Shown in pieces: positions 6,882 to 12,723 of a DNA stretch of 12,723 nt. The stretch spans positions 1 to 12,723 of the forward strand of contig JAIRTK010000497.1 in assembly GCA_031254955.1 (NCBI GenBank), read 5' to 3'. Position numbers and translations under genes: made by a program. The stretch's first letter is position 1, and the number at the start of each line of letters is the position of its first letter. Origin of the DNA: Opitutaceae bacterium. GTDB lineage: Bacteria; Verrucomicrobiota; Verrucomicrobiia; Opitutales; Opitutaceae. The notes under the pieces are model-generated. The model did no database searches and was not told the origin of the DNA. It saw only the letters and a program-made list of their open reading frames with translations.

Positions 6882-6932
6882 TTCTGGAGTGCGGTGGCGC
6901 CGGGCTTCGCCCTCCGTCACCGCACTCCAGAA
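6882..6932. repeat. 15-bp perfect inverted repeat at the 3' end of the helical-repeat gene
   Basis: Arms TTCTGGAGTGCGGTG (6882-6896) and its exact reverse complement (6918-6932) enclose 21 nt that themselves contain GGGC-TTC-GCCC. It lies 17 bp after the stop of the minus-strand gene and at the far end of the kdsD 3' gap. It could serve as a bidirectional terminator or RNA 3'-end stabiliser, but no clear T run follows on either strand. Confidence 0.8.
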
Positions 6933-6949
6933 AAGGCTCCAAGCACTCA

Positions 6950-8602
6950 TCAGTCCCGGCCTTTCGCGATCACCTCCCAAGAGGCGCGCACCTCGGGCGA
7001 CAGCGGCTGCGCGGCCAGCCACGCGGCAGCGGCGGCGGGGTCGCGCTGGCGTATGTCGCGGTAGATTTGAAAGCGCAGTGCGTCCCGCGCGCCGGCGTCG
7101 CCGATGGACGGCAGCACCTCCTCCGCCAGCGCGGTGTCACCTTCGCCAAGCCATCCGCGCGCGGCGGCGTGGAGCGCCGCGTCGCGCGTCGTGCCCGCCG
7201 GCATTTGCTCGATGACGGCGAGCAGTGCCGCCGGCGGCGCGTCGAACCTGGCGAGTATTACGAGCGCGTCCGGCGTGATGCTCCCCGGATTCCGCCCCAG
7301 CCAGTCGAGCACGGCTTCGCGGTTGGATGGGCCGCTGTAGGTGCAATACTGAATCGCCTGCCGCACCGCCTCCGGGTCGGCGCCGCTGGCGGCGGTTTTC
7401 AGAAACGCCACCGGGTCGGTCTCCGCCGCGTCGCGGTCGCGCACCTGCGCGCGCAGTTTTGCGTCCGGCAATTTTTCCAGCCACGCCTCCGCCGCCTTGC
7501 GGTCGGAGCGCGCCCACTCGCGCCAGGAATCATACAACCGCCCGCCCATTTCCTCCGCCGGTGTGAAAATTTTCATGACCCCAAACGCCTCGTCGGGATT
7601 GCCCGACGCAAACAGCGACGACGCCAAAAAACGCGTCGAGTTCGCATCCGCCCCGACCGCCTCGCCGGACGCCGCCGCCGCCTGCAACCGCGCCAGCGCC
7701 TTTTCCGGGAAACGCCGGCAGTATTTGTCCCAAACCCAGCGGCCCATCTGCTCCGGCGTGGATAGTTGCAAACTGTCGAGCAACGCCTCCGCATGCGGCG
7801 AGTTTGCATCCAGCAAATTCGCGCACAACCGCCTCCGCAGCCCCTCCGCGAACGCCGCGTCGCGATGTTGCGCGCACCACGCCAGCGCCGCCGCCGCGTC
7901 GGTTTGCAACCACGCCCCGACAAAATCGCTGACGACATGCGCCCGCCCGCCTTCCGACATCCGCCCAAACAACGCCAGCGCCTCCGCCGGCGACACGCGC
8001 ACCAACGCCTTCAATACCTGATCCAAATAAACCTGGCCCACCGGCACGCCGTCCGCCAGCGCCAGCGCCGCCGCCGCGCGCGGCTCCTCGTCGGCGAGAA
8101 ACGCGATCACGTCCTGCGCGACCGCGCCGCGCGCGCGCTCCGGCAGATTCGCGCGCAGCCACGCGACGACCGCCGCCATGTCCGCGCGCCCCGCCTCCGC
8201 CAGCGGCACCGCCAGCGCCTCGTTGCGCCCCGGAAAAACCGCCGCCTCGTGGACAAAATTCACCGCCGCCCAGACATCGCGCCGCGCCCACTCGCGCAGG
8301 CACTCCAGCGCCGCGTCGCGCGCGTCGCCCGACGGCGCCCCCGCCGCCAGCCACGCCTCGATGCGCGCGCGCAAAGCGCCCGTGGCGATGTTTTTGATTT
8401 CGAGCGCGTCGCTTTTTTGCGCGCCGCCGCCGGCCTGCCCGTCTGGCGCGGCCACCGTCCCCGCCGCCCGCCCGGCCCGGTGCGCGCGGACGCCGCCGCC
8501 GTTGCCCGATGGAAACAGCCGCGCCGCGCCAAACCCCAGCGCCACGCCGAGCACGGCGCTGCCCAGGCAACTGAAAGCCAACCGATGACGGGAATTTCGC
8601 AT
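6950..8602 (-). CDS. Membrane-anchored or exported alpha-helical repeat protein, function unknown
   Basis: I do not recognise a characterised family. The 550-residue product has a short basic N terminus and one hydrophobic segment (about 9-29, AFSCLGSAVLGVALGFGAA), so it is either anchored in the inner membrane facing the periplasm or secreted. The rest is alpha-helical and rich in Ala, Trp and acidic residues. Recurrent units read like 'A..D..AA..W': WARRDVWAAVNF, WLQTDAAAALAWCAQ, WARSDRKAAEAWLEKLP, DPAAAAAWLAAQPL. The look is that of TPR/HEAT-type solenoids that bind other proteins. No catalytic motif is visible. It ends just before the 15-bp inverted repeat at 6882-6932. No Shine-Dalgarno is seen before the ATG; the membrane segment right after it supports this start. 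Upstream lies gpmI on the same strand, but the 425-bp gap with a large hairpin argues against co-transcription. Confidence 0.75.
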   Translation of the reverse strand: MRNSRHRLAFSCLGSAVLGVALGFGAARLFPSGNGGGVRAHRAGRAAGTVAAPDGQAGGGAQKSDALEIKNIATGALRARIEAWLAAGAPSGDARDAALECLREWARRDVWAAVNFVHEAAVFPGRNEALAVPLAEAGRADMAAVVAWLRANLPERARGAVAQDVIAFLADEEPRAAAALALADGVPVGQVYLDQVLKALVRVSPAEALALFGRMSEGGRAHVVSDFVGAWLQTDAAAALAWCAQHRDAAFAEGLRRRLCANLLDANSPHAEALLDSLQLSTPEQMGRWVWDKYCRRFPEKALARLQAAAASGEAVGADANSTRFLASSLFASGNPDEAFGVMKIFTPAEEMGGRLYDSWREWARSDRKAAEAWLEKLPDAKLRAQVRDRDAAETDPVAFLKTAASGADPEAVRQAIQYCTYSGPSNREAVLDWLGRNPGSITPDALVILARFDAPPAALLAVIEQMPAGTTRDAALHAAARGWLGEGDTALAEEVLPSIGDAGARDALRFQIYRDIRQRDPAAAAAWLAAQPLSPEVRASWEVIAKGRD

Positions 8603-8755
8603 GAGGCCGCCGACGCTACCAAACCGCCGCCGCCACAGTCAACGCCCGCCACCGCGAACGCGCCGGCGTGAGGTGCGATTCCAAGCCGTGCCAGTCCCTC
8701 TTTCCCCTTTTATTAAACTTGTTCGCCACTCGTGTGTTCGCCGTGAGTGAAATCA

Positions 8756-8878
8756 CGCGGAGCCGGTAGGGAGGCCTCTCCGAGGCCTCCGCCGGGCGGG
8801 GCTGGCGGCTTGGAATTTCATGGGGAAATCGGAGCGTGGTGACGGAGGCCTCGGAGAGGCCTCCCTACCGGCTCCGCG
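8756..8878. repeat. Perfect 36-bp inverted repeat with nested hairpins
   Basis: The arms at 8756-8791 and 8843-8878 are exact reverse complements (the left begins CGCGGAGCCGGTAGGGAGG). Each arm can also fold on itself as GGAGGCCT-CTCCG-AGGCCTCC. The 51-nt spacer is unrelated. On the + strand the right arm is followed shortly by T6 (CATTTTTTG), like an intrinsic terminator, yet no + gene runs into it; on the minus strand it lies after gpmI. Confidence 0.9.
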
Positions 8879-8892
8879 GCCATTTTTTGAAG

Positions 8893-8921
8893 CGACTTGA
8901 ATTTTGCCGACTTGAATTTTG
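8893..8921 (+). repeat. Two tandem copies of CGACTTGAATTTTG
   Basis: Two exact 14-bp copies are spaced one base apart (period 15) at 8893-8906 and 8908-8921, just outside the right arm of the inverted repeat. Function is unknown. Confidence 0.8.
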
Positions 8922-9027
8922 CATCACGGCGAAAACCGGGTTGGCGAACAAGTCTGGGCAGAAAAAGGACGCCGCGTTTTGCGCGGTAAAATTCCGACGG
9001 CAGGAGGCTCGCGAAGCGCGACGGGGA

Positions 9028-10620
9028 TCAGTCGAGGAGCAGGCTTTCGCCGGTCATCTCGGCGGGCTTGGGCAGCCCCATCAGCGCGAGGAGCGTCGGG
9101 GCGATGTCGCCGAGGCGTCCGCCCGCGCGCATCTTCGTCCTGCCGGCGGCGTATCCGTTTCCAAATACAAACACCTCCACGAGGTTCAGCGTGTGCGCGG
9201 TGTGCGGGCCGTTCACGGACGGGTCCCACATCTGCTCGCAGTTGCCGTGGTCGGCGCAGATGAGCGCGCGGCCGTCCGTCTTTTCCACGGCGGCGAGCAG
9301 TTCGCCCACGCCGGCGTCGGTGGCCTCGACGGCCTTGATCGCGGCGGGCAGCGAGCCGGTGTGGCCGACCATGTCGGGGTTGGCGAAGTTCACCACGACG
9401 AGGCCGTAGTTGCCGGAGAGGATCGCGGCCTTCGCGAGGCGCGTGACTTCGGCGGCGGACATTTCCGGCTGCATGTCGTAGGTGGGGACTTTCGGGCTGG
9501 CGGGGCACACGCGGTCTTCGCCGGGGAACGGGTCTTTGCGATAGTTGTTGAAGAAAAAGGTGACGTGCGGGTTTTTCTCGGTCTCGGCGCAGCGGAATTG
9601 CGCGATGCCGGCGTCGGACACGACTTGGCCGAGGATGTTTTTCAGTTTTTCCGGTTTCGGCAGGATCACGTGCACGGGCAGGCCGGCCTCGTATTCGGCC
9701 ATGGTGGCGTAGTAGAGGTCGAGTTTTTTGCCGCGGTCAAAGCCGTCGAAGCCGTCGAGGACAAAGGCTTTGGTGATTTCGCGCGGGCGGTCGCCGCGGT
9801 AGTTGTAGAAGATGACGGCGTCGCCGTCGGCGATGGTGGCGAGCGGTTTGCCGTCGGCGCCGGTGATGGCGGTGGGCGTGACGAATTCGTCGCCTTTTTG
9901 CGTGTCGCCGAGCGGGTGGTCGTAGTAGTGTTGCACGGCGGCCTCGGCGCTGGCGGCGGTGGCAGCGAGGGCGCGGCCGGTGAGCAGGTCGTAGGCTTTG
10001 CTGACGCGTTCCCAGCGGTTGTCGCGGTCCATGGCCCAGAAGCGTCCGCACACGCTGGCGATTTGGCCGATGCCGATTTCGCGGCATTTCGCCTCGACTT
10101 GTTGCACGTAGCCGAGGCCGCTGCGGGGCGGCGTGTCGCGCCCGTCGGTGAAGGCGTGGATGAAGACTTGGCGCGCGCCGAGGCCGTCGGCTTTGGCTTG
10201 GGCGAGGAGGCCGTAGAGGTGCTCCAGCATGCCGTGCACGCCGGCGTCGGAGACGATGCCCATGAGGTGGAGCTTGGCCGAGGGGTTTTGCTTCACGCGT
10301 TCGATGGCGGCGCGCCAGACTGTGTTGGCGGCGAGGCGTTTTTCGGAGAAGAGTTTGTTGATGCGCACGAGTTCCTGGTCCACGACGCGGCCCGCGCCGA
10401 TGTTTTCGTGGCCGACCTCGCTGTTGCCCATCACGCCGTCGGGCAGGCCGACATCGAGGCCGCTGGCCTTGACCAGCGTGAAGGGATACTTCGCGTGCAG
10501 TCTGTCGTCGGCGGGATGCTTCGCCAGTTCGACGGCGTTGAAGTCGTGTTGCTCGGGCCGGGGATTTTTGCCCCAGCCGTCGCGAATGATAAGGACAACG
10601 GGTTTGCGTGATGTGCTCAT
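9028..10620 (-). CDS. gpmI: 2,3-bisphosphoglycerate-independent phosphoglycerate mutase
   Basis: It interconverts 3- and 2-phosphoglycerate in glycolysis and gluconeogenesis using two Mn2+ ions and a phosphoserine intermediate; cytosolic. The 530 residues are the normal length. The catalytic Ser67 lies in GNSEVGHENIGAG. Other family residues are visible: Asp14 (IRDGWG), Asp125/His129 (VSDAGVH), HAFTDGRDTPP (155-165), Asp416/His420 (NPDMVGH), Asp457/His458 (ADHGN) and His476 (PHTAH). The frame runs on upstream to a TTG at 10713, but that extension is not mutase-like and the family N terminus begins at the ATG at 10620. The leader lacks a Shine-Dalgarno (it reads CCTCCTCC just before ATG) and carries a GC hairpin. 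It is transcribed divergently from hemH across the hexamer palindrome. Confidence 0.96.
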   Translation of the reverse strand: MSTSRKPVVLIIRDGWGKNPRPEQHDFNAVELAKHPADDRLHAKYPFTLVKASGLDVGLPDGVMGNSEVGHENIGAGRVVDQELVRINKLFSEKRLAANTVWRAAIERVKQNPSAKLHLMGIVSDAGVHGMLEHLYGLLAQAKADGLGARQVFIHAFTDGRDTPPRSGLGYVQQVEAKCREIGIGQIASVCGRFWAMDRDNRWERVSKAYDLLTGRALAATAASAEAAVQHYYDHPLGDTQKGDEFVTPTAITGADGKPLATIADGDAVIFYNYRGDRPREITKAFVLDGFDGFDRGKKLDLYYATMAEYEAGLPVHVILPKPEKLKNILGQVVSDAGIAQFRCAETEKNPHVTFFFNNYRKDPFPGEDRVCPASPKVPTYDMQPEMSAAEVTRLAKAAILSGNYGLVVVNFANPDMVGHTGSLPAAIKAVEATDAGVGELLAAVEKTDGRALICADHGNCEQMWDPSVNGPHTAHTLNLVEVFVFGNGYAAGRTKMRAGGRLGDIAPTLLALMGLPKPAEMTGESLLLD

Positions 10621-10642
10621 GGAGGAGGATGCGAGTGTGAAC

Positions 10643-10660
10643 GGCGGCGGTGCCGCCGCC
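10643..10660 (-). promoter_or_regulatory. GC hairpin in the gpmI 5' leader
   Basis: GGCGGCGG-TG-CCGCCGCC is a perfect 8-bp inverted repeat ending 22 nt before the gpmI ATG. If transcribed it would put a very stable stem close to the ribosome-binding region of a gene without Shine-Dalgarno. A role in translation is inference; short GC palindromes are easily formed in such DNA. Confidence 0.4.
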
Positions 10661-10741
10661 AAACAGAAGTGAACAGCGAGCGTATGACACGCGCGGCGGC
10701 CAACTAAAGGCAAAACTCTTGGCCGGGTTTTGCGTGTTTAC

Positions 10742-11086
10742 GGATGCGTTTCAAAGCGAGGCCGTGCATCCCGGAGCCTTCTTCTTTCTTCGTTCTCGTT
10801 CCTCGTTCCTCGTTCTCGTTCTCGTTCTCTTTCTCTTTATCTTTTTCTTTTTCGTTCTCGTTACCTTTCCCGTTCTCTTTCCTCTTTATCTTTATCGTTC
10901 TCTTTCTCCCTCAGCAGCATCGCCCGAAGGAGAGCGAAAAAGATAACGATAACGAGAACGAAAACGATAACGAAAAAGAGAACGAGAACGAGGAACGAGA
11001 ACGAGAACGAGAAACAAAAACGAAGAACGAGGAAAGCGTCAGGATTCACGGCCTCGCTTTGAGTCGCGCCCGCGCTTTACGCATCC
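10742..11086. repeat. Near-palindromic hexanucleotide repeat element between gpmI and hemH
   Basis: The left half (about 10779-10911) is a degenerate tandem array of pyrimidine-rich hexamers (CGTTCT, CGTTCC, CTTTAT, CTTTTT). The right half (about 10928-11035) is its complement (AACGAG, AACGAA, AACGAT, AAAGAG). Outside the arrays, TCAAAGCGAGGCCGTG (10751-10766) is matched exactly by its reverse complement at 11047-11062, and further out GGATGCGT (10742-10749) by ACGCATCC (11079-11086). The centre (about 10912-10927) holds CAGCAGCATCGCCCG. The whole can fold into one long imperfect hairpin on either strand. Reading frames through it give only low-complexity Ser/Leu/Phe or Arg/Glu/Thr proteins and are not genes. 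Confidence 0.9.
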
Positions 11087-11126
11087 ATTGACTTCCGGGG
11101 GCAACCACGTCGAGAATTCCGGCTCC

Positions 11127-12413
11127 ATGCCCAAGCGCGCCGTTCTTCTTGTCAACCTCGGCTCCCCCGACTCCACCCGCGTGCCCGATGTGCGCCGCTA
11201 TCTGGGCGAGTTTCTGGGCGATCCGCGCGTCATCGACAAGCCGGGCAACCGCTTGCTGCGCTCGTTTCTGGTCAACCGGATCATCATCCGCAAACGCGTC
11301 GAAAACTCGGCCCGCGCCTACTCCGCCATCTGGACGCCGGAAGGCTCGCCGCTCCTCGTCACCTCGCGCTCCGTGCGCGACAAGCTCGCCGCGCGTCTGG
11401 CGTCCGTCGGGCTAATGAAGCATGCGGCCTGCGCAATGCAGCATGACGGAGGCGGGGTTCACGGCGCCAAGGGGGAGCCGCTCGCCGCCGCCGCGCCCGC
11501 CAACGCCAGCCCATCCCCGCATTCTTCATTTCCCATTCCCCGGTCTCCATCAGGCGGCGCGCCCGCCGTGCATCTGGCGATGCGCTACGGGGAGCCGTCC
11601 ATCGCGTCGGTGGTCGCGCGGCTCGCCGCCGACGGCGTGGAGCACGCGTTGCTTTTTCCGCAATACCCGCACTACGCCATGTCGTCGTGGGAGACGTTGG
11701 TGGCCGAGGTTTACGGGCAGGCCGCGCGCCGCGCGCCGGAGCTGCGCGTGGACTGCGTGCAGCCTTTCTATGCCGACGCCGATTATATCGACGCGCTGGT
11801 GGCCTCCGCCCGTCCCGCGCTCGCGCAACCACACGACCACCTGCTCTTCAGCTACCACGGCCTCCCCGTGCGCCACCTGCGCAAGGCCGACACCTCGCGC
11901 GCGCACTGCACCCTCGTGCGCGGTTGTTGCGAGATCGACTCGCCCGTGCACGGCACCTGCTACAAGGCGCAATGCCTCCGCACCACGCAGGCTTTCGCGC
12001 GCCGCGCCGCGCTCGCGCCGGAGCGCTACTCGGTGTCCTTCCAGTCGCGCCTCGCGGGCGAGCCTTGGCTCTCGCCCTTCACCGACAAGACCCTCGCGCG
12101 CCTGCCGTCCGCCGGCGTGAAGCGCCTGCTGGTGCTGTCGCCGGCGTTCGTGACCGACTGCCTGGAGACGCTGGAGGAAATCGCCATCGCGGGCCGGAAA
12201 ACCTTTCTGGAGGCGGGCGGTGAATCCTATCATCAAATCCCCTGCCTCAACGACCAGCCGATGTATCTAGACTTCCTCGAAACCCGCGTGCGCCGCTGGC
12301 TCGCCGGCGAGACACCCGCCGCCACCCAAGCCCGCGAACGCGCCGCGCTGCCAGCGGAAAGGCGGGAGGCGCGGGAGGCGCGGGAGGCGCAGGAGGGGCG
12401 CGATTCAAAGTGA
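11127..12413 (+). CDS. hemH: Ferrochelatase with in-frame insertion and Cys-rich motif
   Basis: It inserts Fe2+ into a porphyrin late in haem synthesis, at the cytosolic face of the membrane. Family landmarks are present: VLLVNLGSPDS at the N terminus, the active-site His244 in FSYHGLP and the catalytic-type Glu347 in DCLETLEEI. The protein is 428 residues, versus roughly 310-370 for typical bacterial enzymes. The excess comes from a low-complexity insert at residues about 96-144, before VHLAMRYGEPSI, and a charged tail (about 400-428, EAREAREAQEGRDSK). Cys261, Cys267, Cys268, Cys278 and Cys283 form a C-x5-CC-x9-C-x4-C segment, as in ferrochelatases suspected or known to carry an Fe-S cluster. 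ATG 11127 matches the family N terminus; an upstream TTG at 11088 adds residues with no family resemblance. No Shine-Dalgarno is visible. Confidence 0.92.
   Translation: MPKRAVLLVNLGSPDSTRVPDVRRYLGEFLGDPRVIDKPGNRLLRSFLVNRIIIRKRVENSARAYSAIWTPEGSPLLVTSRSVRDKLAARLASVGLMKHAACAMQHDGGGVHGAKGEPLAAAAPANASPSPHSSFPIPRSPSGGAPAVHLAMRYGEPSIASVVARLAADGVEHALLFPQYPHYAMSSWETLVAEVYGQAARRAPELRVDCVQPFYADADYIDALVASARPALAQPHDHLLFSYHGLPVRHLRKADTSRAHCTLVRGCCEIDSPVHGTCYKAQCLRTTQAFARRAALAPERYSVSFQSRLAGEPWLSPFTDKTLARLPSAGVKRLLVLSPAFVTDCLETLEEIAIAGRKTFLEAGGESYHQIPCLNDQPMYLDFLETRVRRWLAGETPAATQARERAALPAERREAREAREAQEGRDSK
11412..11558 (+). other. Likely in-frame insertion within hemH
   Basis: These 49 codons (LMKHAACAMQHDGG...PIPRSPSGG) have no counterpart in the usual ferrochelatase layout, where the helix ending KLAARLASVG is soon followed by the strand VHLAMRYGEP. 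The DNA reads like intergenic sequence: GCATGCGGCC...GCAGCATG, and near 11520 the non-codon-like CATTCTTCATTTCCCATTCC. It adds no stop and keeps frame. Ends are approximate. Confidence 0.6.
12362..12397 (+). repeat. Short tandem repeat GCGGGAGGC in the 3' end of hemH
   Basis: About four imperfect 9-bp units (GCGGGAGGC, last ones GCAGGAGG) encode the repeated Arg-Glu-Ala tail. The repeat runs directly into GCGATTCAAAGTGA, which supplies the hemH stop codon and matches the flank of the inverted-repeat elements. Confidence 0.75.
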
Positions 12414-12432
12414 CACCATGCTTTTTTGGGGG

Positions 12433-12672
12433 GAACGATTCAAAGTCGAGTCCCCCAAGGCGCTCGCGCAAGGAGCGACGACGTCCCGCCGCCGGACGCG
12501 AGCCACGCGAGCGCCCCGCACCCGCTGACTGCGCGCAGTCCTGCACCCGAGGGCCACGCGCGACCCAGCGCAAACGAGCGAGGCTTCGCCTCGTCCGGCG
12601 ACGTCCCGCCGCCGCTCCTTGCGCGAGCGCCCTGCCCCATCCCTTTTGATTCTGCCCCACCTTGAATCGCCC
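12433..12672. repeat. Inverted-repeat element, copy 3, with both end motifs
   Basis: The left arm is at about 12459-12497 and the right arm at about 12593-12632, with interior in the copy 1 orientation (GCGAGCCACGCGAGCGCCC first, CGAGGC-TTC-GCCTCG last). The end motifs are clear: CGATTCAAAGTCGAGTCCCC at 12437-12456, and CCCTTTTGATTCTG (about 12642) plus TTGAATCG (about 12663) on the right. In this copy the small loop reads GTCCC on the + strand in both arms, so the arm centres are not inverted relative to each other as they are in copy 1. The final 50 bases of the window hold nothing I can identify. Confidence 0.85.
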
Positions 12673-12723
12673 CCGCGCGGGAGCGGTATCCTACCCTTTG
12701 CAGACAAAAATCCCCCTTCAGGT

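Larger units (their letters stand above)
6596..6949. other. Convergent intergenic region packed with hairpin repeats
   Basis: No credible gene is present. The gap between the 3' ends of kdsD and the helical-repeat gene is almost entirely repeat: two 81-bp direct copies, an inverted GTAGCGCAG hairpin between them, and a 15-bp inverted repeat at the right end. These are entered separately. Confidence 0.75.
8603..9027. other. Intergenic region between gpmI and the helical-repeat gene
   Basis: It contains the 36-bp-arm inverted repeat (8756-8878), a 15-bp-period tandem repeat (8893-8921) and, near 8707-8720, a modest AT-rich stretch (TTTTATTAAAC) that could belong to the promoter of the downstream minus-strand gene. 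No credible gene is present. Confidence 0.65.

Noticed and set aside
9028..10690. Long + strand frame opposite gpmI
   Set aside because: It mirrors the high-GC third positions of gpmI; the minus frame has every catalytic motif.
10621..10713. TTG-initiated N-terminal extension of gpmI
   Set aside because: Family members begin at the ATG with KPVVLIIRDGWG; the extension crosses the GC leader hairpin.
10742..11086. CRISPR array
   Set aside because: Units are six bases long, contiguous and without spacers, and no cas genes are present.
10742..11086. Retron or diversity-generating element because of the long hairpin
   Set aside because: No reverse transcriptase is encoded in the window.
10730..11091. 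Several open frames encoding Ser/Leu/Phe-rich or Arg/Glu/Thr-rich proteins through the hexamer arrays
   Set aside because: They are translations of the tandem hexamers in every frame, with no codon bias or family resemblance; the array is better explained as non-coding.

Overview
The window is about 12.7 kb of GC-rich bacterial DNA with strong G/C preference at third codon positions. It has eight protein-coding genes, all apparently transcribed singly, and no tRNA, rRNA, CRISPR array or transposase. The housekeeping genes, mostly leaderless-looking or non-Shine-Dalgarno starts, and GC-rich hairpin repeats in nearly every intergenic gap look most like a Verrucomicrobiota genome, probably Opitutaceae-like. 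That placement is inference from general resemblance. The kdsD gene (Kdo/LPS synthesis) and the lipoprotein independently indicate a Gram-negative envelope.

Layout from left to right: the 3' end of a gene encoding a Pro/Ser/Ala-rich linker and a degenerate receiver-like domain (+, cut by the window edge); a convergent gap holding repeat element copy 1; a secreted PHP-family metallohydrolase (-); a divergent gap with an AT-rich patch; a protein with a Pro/Ala/Thr-rich linker and helical repeats, function unknown (+); a convergent gap with element copy 2; a LysM/TPR-like lipoprotein (-); kdsD, arabinose-5-phosphate isomerase (+); a convergent gap with two 81-bp direct repeats and three hairpins; a membrane-anchored helical-repeat protein (-); a gap with a perfect 36-bp inverted repeat; gpmI, cofactor-independent phosphoglycerate mutase (-); a divergent gap filled by a roughly 345-bp near-palindrome built of TTCTCG-like hexamers; hemH, ferrochelatase, with an in-frame insertion (+); and element copy 3.

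The genes do not form one pathway. Glycolysis (gpmI), haem synthesis (hemH), Kdo synthesis (kdsD) and envelope proteins simply lie side by side. What unites the window is the non-coding DNA. At least five different inverted-repeat families occupy the gaps. Most lie at gene 3' ends, especially between convergent genes; the hexamer palindrome is the exception and lies between two divergent genes. Two hairpins show compensatory base changes, so structure rather than sequence seems to be kept. The repeats also reach into coding sequence: the ferrochelatase carries a foreign-looking 49-codon insert, and its C-terminal tail and stop codon lie in repeat-flank sequence.
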